40,308 nucleotides of DNA, from positions 1-40,308 of the forward strand of contig CAYYZW010000275.1 in assembly GCA_964476375.1 (NCBI GenBank). The letters are read 5' to 3'. Positions 7,898 to 16,566 of this stretch are shown piece by piece; positions within the stretch are counted from its first letter, which is position 1, and each line of letters opens with the position of its first letter. The translations under genes and the position numbers were made by a program. This DNA is from SAT2750 sp964476375. GTDB lineage: Bacteria; Planctomycetota; Planctomycetia; Pirellulales; Pirellulaceae. The notes beneath the pieces are model-generated. The model searched no databases and was not told where the DNA came from. It worked only from the letters and a program-made list of their open reading frames with translations.

Positions 7898-9232
7898 ATG
7901 TCCATTCCACAGGTAGTCATTGTCGGGCGCCCGAATGTCGGCAAATCGAGCATTTTCAACTGGCTCGCGGGGCACCGCATTGCGATTGTCGATGACACGG
8001 CCGGGATCACCCGCGACCGGATGACGCATCTCCTGCAGCACCAGGAGAAACACTTTGAAATTGTTGATACCGGGGGTATCGGTATCAATGACGTGGATGA
8101 TCTGAGCCAGGAGATCGAGGACCAGATCGCCATCGGGATTGATTCGGCCGACGTGATCCTGTTTGTCGTTGACACGCAGACCGGTGCAACCCGGCTGGAC
8201 GAGGTCGTGGCCCGGCGACTGCGGAGCCTGGATTTGCCCATTCTCTGCGTGGCAAACAAGACCGACAATGAAAAAATGGATCCGGAGGCGGACCAGTTCC
8301 AGAAACTGGGGCGGGGGGAACTGGTACGAGTGAGTGCCAAGAAGGAGCGGAACCATGAATTACTACTCGACATGATCGCCGCCCGACTTCCTCCACAGCA
8401 GGACATGGACCAGGATCTCCCCCCGGAAGCCGAGATGAAAGTTGCCATTGTGGGGCGCCGAAATGTCGGCAAGAGTACCTTCGTCAACTCGCTAACCGAG
8501 ACCGAGAGATTGATCGTGAGCGAGGTGCCGGGAACCACCCGGGACAGTGTCGACGTGCAATTCGAGCTGGATGGAAAGTCCTTCCTGGCAATCGACACAC
8601 CAGGACTTCGCAAGGGGAAGAGCCTGAAAAGTGATGTCGACTTTTACGGCAGCAGGCGGGCACAGCGAAGTATCCGCCGGGCCGACGTGGTATTGATGTT
8701 TTTCGATGCCAGCCAGCGAGTCAGCCAGGTCGACAAGCAGCTCTGCAATTTCATCACGGAACATTACAAGCCCTCCATATTCGTCGTCAACAAGTGGGAC
8801 CTGATGGTGGAGCATATGCCAACCGAACGCTGGTCCAACTACCTGCGAGAGACTTTTCCTACCATGTCCCATGTTCCAATCGCTTTTATTACCGGGCAGT
8901 CCGGTCGGAACATCAAGATGATGCTCAACCACTCGCAGATGCTGTTCAAGCAATCCCATGAAAGGGTCAGCACGGGGGAGCTCAACCGGCTGGTACAACG
9001 TGCCCTGGAAGCTCACCCGCCGCCCCTCACCAGGAGGCACAGGCGACCCAAGGTCTTTTACGCCACACAGATTGCGACCCAGCCGCCGACCATCGTGATG
9101 AAATGCAACAACCCGGGGGCCTTTTCTCCCGATTACCGGCGATACCTGCTCAGTGTCCTCCGGGATCATCTCCGCTTTGGCGAGATCCCGATCAAGCTCT
9201 TCATGCAGAAACGAGAGCAGAAAGAGAAGTGA
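7898..9232 (+). CDS. der: Ribosome-assembly GTPase Der (EngA)
   Basis: Der is an essential tandem GTPase needed for 50S subunit maturation. Two GTPase domains are visible: G1 GRPNVGKSS at the N-terminus with DTGG as G3 and NKTD as G4, and a second G1 GRRNVGKST with DTPG and NKWD. A KH-like C-terminal domain follows (EAHPPPLTRRHRRPKVFY to the end). The ATG at 7898 (MSIPQVVIVGRP) is preferred; an in-frame TTG two codons earlier at 7892 is possible. Neither has a clear ribosome-binding site. It ends 16 bp from the convergent DUF1501 gene. Length (444 aa) is normal. Confidence 0.97.
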   Translation: MSIPQVVIVGRPNVGKSSIFNWLAGHRIAIVDDTAGITRDRMTHLLQHQEKHFEIVDTGGIGINDVDDLSQEIEDQIAIGIDSADVILFVVDTQTGATRLDEVVARRLRSLDLPILCVANKTDNEKMDPEADQFQKLGRGELVRVSAKKERNHELLLDMIAARLPPQQDMDQDLPPEAEMKVAIVGRRNVGKSTFVNSLTETERLIVSEVPGTTRDSVDVQFELDGKSFLAIDTPGLRKGKSLKSDVDFYGSRRAQRSIRRADVVLMFFDASQRVSQVDKQLCNFITEHYKPSIFVVNKWDLMVEHMPTERWSNYLRETFPTMSHVPIAFITGQSGRNIKMMLNHSQMLFKQSHERVSTGELNRLVQRALEAHPPPLTRRHRRPKVFYATQIATQPPTIVMKCNNPGAFSPDYRRYLLSVLRDHLRFGEIPIKLFMQKREQKEK

Positions 9233-9248
9233 CCTGGATGCAGCCCCC

Positions 9249-10739
9249 TCAGGCCATGATCTCATCGATCACGTGGCCATGGACATCCGTAAGGCGGCGA
9301 TCGATACCATTGTGGCGCACCGTGAGCTTCTCGTGATCGATCCCGAGCAGGTGCAGGATGGTCGCATGAATGTCATAGACCTGAGTGGGGTTCTCGCGAT
9401 CAAGTGGCTTGTACCCCCACCTGTCTGACGGGCCATGAGTCGTCCCCCCCTTGATCCCTCCCCCACAGAGCCAGTTGGTAAAAACAAAGGGGTTATGGTC
9501 ACGGCCCTTGCTCCCCTGCGTCGAGGGCATGCGGCCAAATTCTGTTGTCCAGAAGACCAGCGTGTCCTCCAGCAGGCCCCGCTGCTTGAGATCCTGGATC
9601 AAGGCTGCCGTCCCAATGGCCATTCCGCCGGCAAGCGGACCATGGTCACGCTGGATGTCCTCGTGACTGTCCCAGTTACGGCGTGGGAAGGAATTGTCAT
9701 TTCCTGACCAGATCTGGATAAAGCGCACACCCCGTTCCAGCAGGCGGCGGGCAATCAGGCACTTGCGCCCAAAATACTCCGCTTCCTCCGGGACGTTAAT
9801 CGTATCCGGGTATTTCTGGCCTGCATTTCCCAGGCCGTAGGACGTGAGAATATGGGCGGGCTCGGAGGAAAGATCCAGTGCCTCGGGGGCACTCAGCTGG
9901 AGTCGTGCCGCCAGCTCGTAAGACCGCACACGTGCTGCCAGTCTGGAATCTCCCGGCCGCTGCTCGAGGTAGTCCCGGTTGAGACGGCCCAGCAGCGCCA
10001 GGCCATCCTGGTCACTCGCCGGGGTCACGAACCGTGCCTGCGGTTTGAGGTCCGCGATCGGGTTCGCCCGCTGGGGAAAAATCGTCGTCCCCTGGCTATC
10101 CGCCGGCAGGAAAGCAGACCCCCAGTTCTTGGGACCGTTGGAGGCATAACCACGATGGTCTGGCAGCACCACAAAGGTCGGGAGCTCATCACGAATACTT
10201 CCCAGCGCGTAGCTGATCCAGGCTCCCATGCCCGGGAATCCAGGACGCTGGAAACCGGTCGCCTGCAGGTAGGTCGCCTGGCTATGGACACCGGTTTTTC
10301 CTACCACGTTATGCACAAAGGCAATATCGTCCACACATTTCCCCAGCGGGGCGACCGGATCACTTAACCACTTGCCAGATTCCCCATGGGGCCGAAAGCC
10401 AAACGGTGATTTCATCCAGGGCCCCAGGCCGTTCTGGAAAGCCTCCACTTTCTCTCCAAAATCCGACTTCTCTCCATGGTGTTTTTCCAGGTCCGGCTTG
10501 TGATCCCAGAGATCGATATGACTTGCCGCACCTCCCATGAAAAGCTGTATCACACGACGGGCACGAGCCGGGTGATGAAGGACTCCCCCGAGTACCCCCG
10601 GCGTCCCCTCGCCGGCACAGAGCGGATCCTCAGCCAGCATGGTCGAGAGCGCCATGGCACCAAGGCCGGCCGCTGCATGCTGAAGAAACTGCCGGCGGGG
10701 GGGGCTGGCAGATCGTGAATGGGTGGTCGTATGCCGCAC
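9249..10739 (-). CDS. DUF1501 protein with Tat signal
   Basis: DUF1501 proteins are very abundant in planctomycetes and related to the alkaline-phosphatase/sulfatase fold; their biochemical role is not established. Twin-arginine export is indicated by RRQFLQHAAAGLGAMALS in the first 35 residues. The sequence has family features such as MGGAASHIDLWDHKP, WTTEFGRMP and GRDHNPFVFTNWLCGGG. I place the start at the GTG at 10739 because AAGAGG overlaps the stop of the upstream gene just before it; the longer frame from 10796 would overlap the PSD1 gene by 46 nt. The spacing indicates translational coupling with PSD1, the usual arrangement for this pair. Confidence 0.9.
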   Translation of the reverse strand: MRHTTTHSRSASPPRRQFLQHAAAGLGAMALSTMLAEDPLCAGEGTPGVLGGVLHHPARARRVIQLFMGGAASHIDLWDHKPDLEKHHGEKSDFGEKVEAFQNGLGPWMKSPFGFRPHGESGKWLSDPVAPLGKCVDDIAFVHNVVGKTGVHSQATYLQATGFQRPGFPGMGAWISYALGSIRDELPTFVVLPDHRGYASNGPKNWGSAFLPADSQGTTIFPQRANPIADLKPQARFVTPASDQDGLALLGRLNRDYLEQRPGDSRLAARVRSYELAARLQLSAPEALDLSSEPAHILTSYGLGNAGQKYPDTINVPEEAEYFGRKCLIARRLLERGVRFIQIWSGNDNSFPRRNWDSHEDIQRDHGPLAGGMAIGTAALIQDLKQRGLLEDTLVFWTTEFGRMPSTQGSKGRDHNPFVFTNWLCGGGIKGGTTHGPSDRWGYKPLDRENPTQVYDIHATILHLLGIDHEKLTVRHNGIDRRLTDVHGHVIDEIMA

Positions 10740-10750
10740 GACAGGTCCTC

Positions 10751-13750
10751 TTAATCCAGGAATACAAACTCGCTCAGGTTCAGCAGGAGTCGGCACAAGT
10801 TGGCCATCCCATGCTCCCTGGCGTAAGCCACCAGTTGCCGATGCTCTGCCTCCGCTGGTTCCCGGCCCGTGACCAGGCGGAAACCGGCACTCACCTGGCC
10901 TGCCAGGTCCGCGGACTCACCCTCCAGCCGGCCGGCAAAATGTTCCGACATGGCCAGGTTGAAGCGATGGTTCAGCAGCGAGAGAGCCTGCAGGGAGGTC
11001 AGGGTCTCGTTTCGTTTTGGAGTGCTCTGGGACGAATCGGCACAGTCCAGGGTGGTCATGAACGGATCCGGCTGGGAGCGGACGATGAACCGATAGATCG
11101 TTCGCCGATGGGTTGCGGTATCGGCCGGGTCATACTTGTGGTACTCGTAATGAGGCGAGTGGTCTGTCTTTTCCAGCATAAAAAGGTAGTAACCCGGTCC
11201 GTACATACGGCGATCCAGGCGTCCGCTGGCTGCCAGCACCGCATCACGGATCTCCTCCGCTTCCAATCGCCTGCGGTTCATCCGCCAGAGGAACTGGTTC
11301 GACCCGTCCTTCCTGGCCGCTGCCTCCCGGTGCTCGGAGGACTGCCGGTAAACCGAGCTGGTGACAATCAGACGCTGGATGGACTTGAGCGACTCGCCAT
11401 TGCCGAGCAGCTCGGCCGCAAGCCAATCAAGCAGCTGGGGATGGGACGGAAGCTGGCCCATGCGGCCAAAATCGTTGGGAGAGCCAACAATCCCCTGGCC
11501 AAAGTGGTAATGCCAGATCCGGTTGACGATCGACCGCCAGGTGAGAGGCTGGTCGGGACGCGTGATCCAGCGAGCCAGGGCAACTCGACGACTCCCCTCC
11601 TGGTGATCGTCGCCGAGGGCGAACTCCACCGGGAAACCACTCCCGATCGGTATCGTCCCCGGCCGTGACGGCGTGCGGGGATTGAGAATATTGCCCCGGT
11701 GCAGGAGATGGATGCTGCGGGGGGTTCCCCTGGTTGGCTGAAAGCCACCCTGGGGTTTGAAGTGCGTCGCCGCCGCGTAGACCATGCGACCGGAAGGAAG
11801 GTCACCCAGTGCCTTCTCCTGGGCGGTGAGCTGCCTGGCCAGCTCCTCCATTCTTGCACGCCGCTGGGGCGTGTTAATCCTCGCCCGGATCTTTTGCACC
11901 TGGGCCGCCACCTCCAGCGACTGGAACGCTGCCGCCTCGTCTTTTGCCTGGGGAAAAATCCCATCCGTCAGGTTCGCCCGTCGCCATCGATCCGGTGCCT
12001 CGATGGAATCGAGAGACTCGACAGGGGCACCCCGGGCAATGTTCTTTCCATCCGCATCGAACAGCTCAAGTTCCGAGACGGCGAGGATGTAATCATTCTT
12101 TCGTTCTGCCAGGCGGGTTGCCGTCAGGCGGACATAACGAGCCTTGAAAGCCGGCGACGTGACCTGCCAGGGGGAAAGCCCGGGATTGACCACGTCCGCT
12201 GTCGTTTGATCCTCCAGCAGCGTGACACCGGTGGCAAAACCGGCGTCATCCGATGCCTCCACGCGGAACCGCACGGGGAAGCCAAACCCGGCCCCGATGC
12301 CATTGTATTGATCGTGACATGGCCGCAGCACCACGCGGGCGACCTGCCGCGGTTGGCCCAGGTCGACCTGGACCCACTTGGTCGTCCCCTGGCCGGGGAC
12401 GATGGTGCTGTGGTAGCCAAAAGCGGGATGCTTGGGTTTCATCGATGCCCGCTCCACCAGTTCCGCATGCTGCTTCATGAGCGCCCTGAGCTGTTCTCCT
12501 CCCGCATCCCGGATTGTCTTTTCCAGATCCTCGCGTTGCTGCCGGATACCGGCGATCCGGGTTTCCAGCTGCTGCCGTTTCTGCTGTATTCCGGGATCGA
12601 CATCATAGGGCCTCTCTGCCCGGTCGACCGCGGCAAAGATCGTCTGCAGGTTGTAGTAATGCTGCTGCGTGAAAGGATCAAACTTGTGGTTGTGGCAGCG
12701 GGCACACTGGATCGTGACACTGCAGAAGGTATTGAGGGTATTGGTCACCATCTCATCCCTGTCGATGTGCCTGGCGATCCGGCCGTCAATCTTCGTCTCC
12801 GGGACTTCCACGTGCCCGATAAAGTCCCAGGGACCGGCCGCGATGAAACCAAGTCCCAGGATTCCGTCCGGGTCACCCGGAAAGAGCACGTCCCCGGCGA
12901 GCTGTTCCTGGACAAACCGCCCGTAGGGCTTGTCCTGGTTCCAGGACCGGACCACGTAGTCACGGTAGGGCCAGGCATTGGGACGCAGCTTGTCCTTGTC
13001 ATAGCCACAGGTATCGGCATACTTCACCACGTCCAGCCAGTGCCTGGCCCAGCGCTCCCCGTAGGCGGGGGAGGCCAGCAGGCGGTCAACCAGGTGCTCG
13101 TAGGCATCAGGGGCAGGATCCTGGAGGAAGTTGTCCACCTGCCGGGGGGTCGGGGGCAGGCCGGTAAGGTCAAAGGAAAGCCGGCGGATCAGGGTCAATC
13201 GATCCGCTTCCGCGGATGGAGAAAGTCCCTTGCTCTTCAAGCGGGCCAGGATAAACCGGTCGACCGGGGTTCTGGACCAGTCATCGCCGGCCGAGAACGG
13301 TACAGCCGGCCGACTGGCTTTCTTGAAAGACCACCAGTCCAGGTCAGACGAGATGGCCTGCTGGATTTGAAAACCCTCCGGCCATGCCGCACCGGACTTG
13401 ATCCAGTCCCGGACAAGCTGAACCTCCACCGCGGACAGGGGATCCTGGTCCTTTGGCATGGCGGCCCGTGTGCCGCCGGATCCAACCAGCATCTCCAGCA
13501 ACTGGCTGCTGTCCGGATCGCCCGGCTCCAGCATGCCGCTTTCCATCAGCGACGAGCGGGTCTCCAGGGAGAAGTCTCCTTCCTGGTCGGTATCGTTATG
13601 GCAGGCGAAACAGTGTTTCTCAAGCAGCGGGGCAACGGTGCTGCGAAAGAGTTCATCACCTGCCTTGTCCGCACGCAGGGAGCCAGACAGCACCAACACA
13701 AGTGCAGCCGAGAGGATGAGTTTCAACCCTCGTACTCCTGTTCTGGCCAT
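10751..13750 (-). CDS. PSD1-type cytochrome c-domain protein (DUF1549/DUF1553)
   Basis: This 999-residue exported protein has the standard planctomycete order: signal peptide (1-27, ending SLRA), a cytochrome c-like domain with haem motif CFACH at 47-51, DUF1549 with a second CxxCH (CARCHNHKFDP), an F5/8-type discoidin-like carbohydrate-binding region in the middle (KWVQVDLGQPRQVARVVLRP), then DUF1553 to the C-terminus. The family is thought to act in the periplasm on complex carbon substrates through electron transfer, but no reaction is proven. It is immediately followed by its usual partner DUF1501 on the same strand and preceded by an exported propeller/esterase fusion 105 bp upstream. 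Confidence 0.93.
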   Translation of the reverse strand: MARTGVRGLKLILSAALVLVLSGSLRADKAGDELFRSTVAPLLEKHCFACHNDTDQEGDFSLETRSSLMESGMLEPGDPDSSQLLEMLVGSGGTRAAMPKDQDPLSAVEVQLVRDWIKSGAAWPEGFQIQQAISSDLDWWSFKKASRPAVPFSAGDDWSRTPVDRFILARLKSKGLSPSAEADRLTLIRRLSFDLTGLPPTPRQVDNFLQDPAPDAYEHLVDRLLASPAYGERWARHWLDVVKYADTCGYDKDKLRPNAWPYRDYVVRSWNQDKPYGRFVQEQLAGDVLFPGDPDGILGLGFIAAGPWDFIGHVEVPETKIDGRIARHIDRDEMVTNTLNTFCSVTIQCARCHNHKFDPFTQQHYYNLQTIFAAVDRAERPYDVDPGIQQKRQQLETRIAGIRQQREDLEKTIRDAGGEQLRALMKQHAELVERASMKPKHPAFGYHSTIVPGQGTTKWVQVDLGQPRQVARVVLRPCHDQYNGIGAGFGFPVRFRVEASDDAGFATGVTLLEDQTTADVVNPGLSPWQVTSPAFKARYVRLTATRLAERKNDYILAVSELELFDADGKNIARGAPVESLDSIEAPDRWRRANLTDGIFPQAKDEAAAFQSLEVAAQVQKIRARINTPQRRARMEELARQLTAQEKALGDLPSGRMVYAAATHFKPQGGFQPTRGTPRSIHLLHRGNILNPRTPSRPGTIPIGSGFPVEFALGDDHQEGSRRVALARWITRPDQPLTWRSIVNRIWHYHFGQGIVGSPNDFGRMGQLPSHPQLLDWLAAELLGNGESLKSIQRLIVTSSVYRQSSEHREAAARKDGSNQFLWRMNRRRLEAEEIRDAVLAASGRLDRRMYGPGYYLFMLEKTDHSPHYEYHKYDPADTATHRRTIYRFIVRSQPDPFMTTLDCADSSQSTPKRNETLTSLQALSLLNHRFNLAMSEHFAGRLEGESADLAGQVSAGFRLVTGREPAEAEHRQLVAYAREHGMANLCRLLLNLSEFVFLD

Positions 13751-13855
13751 CTGTTTTCCCCAGGAAGTAATCGCTACCCCATCCCGACCATCATGCCCCT
13801 ATCATACCAGCAGGGTCGCTTGGGATTGAGTCCAGAGACCAACCGAATGGATCTC

Positions 13856-15616
13856 TCAGCGTATTTTTTCCCCTCGCAGGTGCTGTTGGAAGAAGACGTC
13901 CATGTCCGCCACCATCGTGTCAAACCACGGAGTCTGGTTCCAGCATCCATGTTTTCCATCCGCGTAGACTTTGACGCCGGTTGAGACTCCCAGGCCGGTA
14001 AGCTTTTCCCGGGTTGGCTTGTTGCGATCTGGTGCGTCGTGCTCTCCCACCATGAACAGCAGCGGTGGCGAGTGCTTGTTGAAATGCTGAAAAGGGGCGG
14101 CCAGCTTGTAGAGATCCGGGGCCTGGTCAATTGACTTGCCAATCCACCTGTTGGCATTCGATATCTCCGGCTGCGTGCGGGACCGCTCGGCCACCTGGCC
14201 GCTGAGCATCTGCATCGGCCCGGCCATCACGATCGCCGCCTGGAGCCCGGAAGAGTGCTTTGCATGGCCACCCTCGCCCTGCAGTTCTTCCAGGTGCGGT
14301 GCCGCCGCCATCAGGCCGACCAGGTGGCCGCCGGCCGACCCTCCCACGGCGCCAATACGCTGGGGATCGATCGAGTACTGCCTTGCATGGGCACGAAGGA
14401 AGCGAACGGCGGCATTGCAGTCGTGGATGGCAGCGGGAAAATGCGCCTCCCCTCCAAGCCGATACTCGATCGCCATCACCAGGTAACCACGCCGGGCCAG
14501 TTCGATCGAGAGGGCACGGAATTTTGTCTTGTCCCCGTTGAGCCATCCGCCACCATGGACCACGACAATCGCCGGGCCTGGAGCCTTGCCGGCCCTGGCA
14601 GCAGGTTCGAAGAGATCCGCCAGTAGTGTCCGGTTCCCATAGTTCGCAAAGACCACATCCAGGTCAGCCGTGACTCCCGCTGGAAGCGTGGTGGGGGGAC
14701 GGTTCGGGTTGGTCGATTGGAGATCTGCCGCGGACGGCGGATGGGGAGATCGCCCGTTGATACGCATGAGGACACGATAGAGACCGCCAAACCCGGTGAT
14801 ATACAGGGTCCGCATATCACCATCGCCAAACACGCAGTTGATCGGTCGCGTGGGAACCGGGATCTTGTCGAGTAGCTTTCCAGAGGGATTCCAGACCCAG
14901 ATGTCAGCTGGCCCGGCACAGTAAATGTTGCCTGCCCGGTCCACCGTCATTCCATCCGCCCCTTTCTCTGGGCCGTCATCCATACCTGCCAGCATTCGCC
15001 CGACACCGATCTTGAGCTCATCCTGCCCGTACGCAAGCGGGTACGCCCAGATCTTCTTGGGCACATAGGAAGCGACATAGAGGGTGCTACCATCCGGAGA
15101 AAGAATGATCCCGTTCGGTGTTTCAATCTTCTCCACAGCAACCTGTCGGGTACCACCGGGCGATACATAAATGACCTGGTTCTGGCGGGTCAGGGTATAA
15201 AAAAGGCCACCACGTGAATCCACCACCAGGTCATTGGGCCGGGCAGGAGGCGTGGCCTGTAGATCCTCCTGGGAGAGGCCCGTCAGCATACCTTCCTTCA
15301 GGACCGCGATCCGGGATCGACCATTGTCAGAGACATAAAGCTGTCCGTGGTTGTAATAACTGGCACTGATCGTACCGATGTCGAGACGAAAGGGCTGCAC
15401 CTCCATTCGCCGGGGAACAAACCGCTTGATCTGCTTGGCACGCACGTCAGGAACATAAAGGGCAAAGCTGCCGTCCCAGGCCGGCCCGTCAGCCAGCTGA
15501 AAATCGGTACTGACAAGCTCGACCTTCGCTCCTTCACGGCGCAGCGACTCATCGGCAGCCAGCGGGAGCGACGGGACAACGAACGTCACGAGCAAGAAAG
15601 CTGTGGGGATCTTCAT
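13856..15616 (-). CDS. Exported fusion: SMP-30/gluconolactonase beta-propeller plus alpha/beta-hydrolase esterase
   Basis: A signal peptide (1-21, ending PLAA) precedes two enzymes in one chain. Residues about 30-300 form an SMP-30/gluconolactonase-like propeller (DGPAWDGS, RPNDLVVDSRGG, TPNGIILSPDG, GADGMTVDRAGN, CVFGDGDMRTLYITG). Residues about 320-586 are a carboxylesterase/acetylxylan-esterase-like hydrolase with oxyanion loop HGGGW, nucleophile GGSAGG, acid GEHDAPD and catalytic histidine GKHGCW. The combination suggests hydrolysis of a lactone or ester on a sugar acid or decorated polysaccharide outside the cytoplasm; the substrate is unknown. It is the first gene of the minus-strand run with PSD1 and DUF1501. 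The ATG at 15616 follows GAGAG. Confidence 0.88.
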   Translation of the reverse strand: MKIPTAFLLVTFVVPSLPLAADESLRREGAKVELVSTDFQLADGPAWDGSFALYVPDVRAKQIKRFVPRRMEVQPFRLDIGTISASYYNHGQLYVSDNGRSRIAVLKEGMLTGLSQEDLQATPPARPNDLVVDSRGGLFYTLTRQNQVIYVSPGGTRQVAVEKIETPNGIILSPDGSTLYVASYVPKKIWAYPLAYGQDELKIGVGRMLAGMDDGPEKGADGMTVDRAGNIYCAGPADIWVWNPSGKLLDKIPVPTRPINCVFGDGDMRTLYITGFGGLYRVLMRINGRSPHPPSAADLQSTNPNRPPTTLPAGVTADLDVVFANYGNRTLLADLFEPAARAGKAPGPAIVVVHGGGWLNGDKTKFRALSIELARRGYLVMAIEYRLGGEAHFPAAIHDCNAAVRFLRAHARQYSIDPQRIGAVGGSAGGHLVGLMAAAPHLEELQGEGGHAKHSSGLQAAIVMAGPMQMLSGQVAERSRTQPEISNANRWIGKSIDQAPDLYKLAAPFQHFNKHSPPLLFMVGEHDAPDRNKPTREKLTGLGVSTGVKVYADGKHGCWNQTPWFDTMVADMDVFFQQHLRGEKIR

Positions 15617-15685
15617 CGGTTTCTCTCAAAAAAGTCCCGGCGGATGACGACAACCCGTTGCCACCACGATTCCACTTGTGGCGGC

Positions 15686-15697
15686 TACCCATGGGTA
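15686..15697. promoter_or_regulatory. 12-bp perfect palindrome between divergent genes, possible operator
   Basis: TACCCATGGGTA is a perfect palindrome lying between the divergent starts at 15616 and 15773. A dimeric repressor or activator of either gene could use it. Only the symmetry and position support this; no regulator gene is adjacent. Confidence 0.3.
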
Positions 15698-15772
15698 TCT
15701 TGATCATGTTACTTTACCAGTCTGGCCACCTGATAACAGAACCGGGGGCGATCGCATCCAGAGGAAAAAACG

Positions 15773-16555
15773 ATGGATCTGCAGCTTGAAGGAAAGGTCG
15801 CACTGGTCACCGGCGGTTCCAAGGGAATCGGGGAAGCTATCGTCCGTTGCCTGCTGGCGGAAGGCGCCCGGGTAGCCAATATCAACCGGAGCACCGAGGA
15901 GGGAATGGCACTGGAGCAGGAATACGCCGCGGAGGGCAAGGACTGTTTCTTTATCCAGGCAGATCTCACGGATGTCGATACCTGCCGGCAGGCCGTGGAA
16001 GCGGTGCTGGAGAAGTTTGGCCGCATTGACATGGTCATGAACAACGCCGGTGTTAACGACAGCATTGGCCTGGAGGCTGGACCGGCCGAGTTCGTGAAGT
16101 CACTGGAGCGAAACCTGGTGCACTATTACGCCATCGTTCACCATGCCCTGGAGGCGCTGCGTGAAACGAAGGGGGCGATCGTTAACATCGGTTCCAAGGT
16201 GAGCATGACCGGGCAGGGCAGGACCTCCGGTTACGCCGCCGCCAAGGGGGGGATCAATAGCCTCACCCGCGAGTGGGCAGTGGACCTGGCGGCCGACGGC
16301 ATCCGCGTGAACGCTGTCCTGCCGGCCGAAACATGGACCCCGCTTTACGAGAAATGCCTCGCCCCCCTGGATGACCCGGAGGCGGCCAGGGCAGAAATCG
16401 CTGGCCTGGTTCCGCTCGGACGCCGCTTTACCACGGTTGAGGAAATCGCCGATATGGTGGTCTTCCTGGCCTCTCCCCGCTCCTCGCATACGACCGGCCA
16501 GATCCTGCTCGTGGACGGTGGCTACACACACCTGGACCGAAAATACACATCCTGA
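15773..16555 (+). CDS. Short-chain dehydrogenase, L-fucose-dehydrogenase-like
   Basis: A classical SDR of 260 residues: TGGSKGIG cofactor loop, NNAG, catalytic serine in NIGSK, and YAAAK with the Tyr-Lys pair. Several stretches are distinctive of bacterial L-fucose dehydrogenases as I remember them: NNAGVNDSIGLEAG, SLERNLVHYY, PAETWTPLY and the C-terminal SHTTGQILLVDGGYTHLD. Such enzymes oxidise L-fucose (and sometimes L-galactose or D-arabinose) to the lactone with NAD(P). The start is the ATG at 15773 with AGAGGA just upstream. It is transcribed away from the propeller/esterase gene and converges with the large lipoprotein gene. Substrate assignment is by recalled similarity only. Confidence 0.75.
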   Translation: MDLQLEGKVALVTGGSKGIGEAIVRCLLAEGARVANINRSTEEGMALEQEYAAEGKDCFFIQADLTDVDTCRQAVEAVLEKFGRIDMVMNNAGVNDSIGLEAGPAEFVKSLERNLVHYYAIVHHALEALRETKGAIVNIGSKVSMTGQGRTSGYAAAKGGINSLTREWAVDLAADGIRVNAVLPAETWTPLYEKCLAPLDDPEAARAEIAGLVPLGRRFTTVEEIADMVVFLASPRSSHTTGQILLVDGGYTHLDRKYTS

Positions 16556-16566
16556 GCCGACCTGGA

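Noticed and set aside
11699..13984. Plus-strand open frame of 761 codons opposite the PSD1 gene
   Set aside because: It lies antisense to a well-recognised protein, has no recognisable domain, is rich in Arg/Gly/Pro/His as antisense frames of GC-rich genes are, and has no ribosome-binding site.
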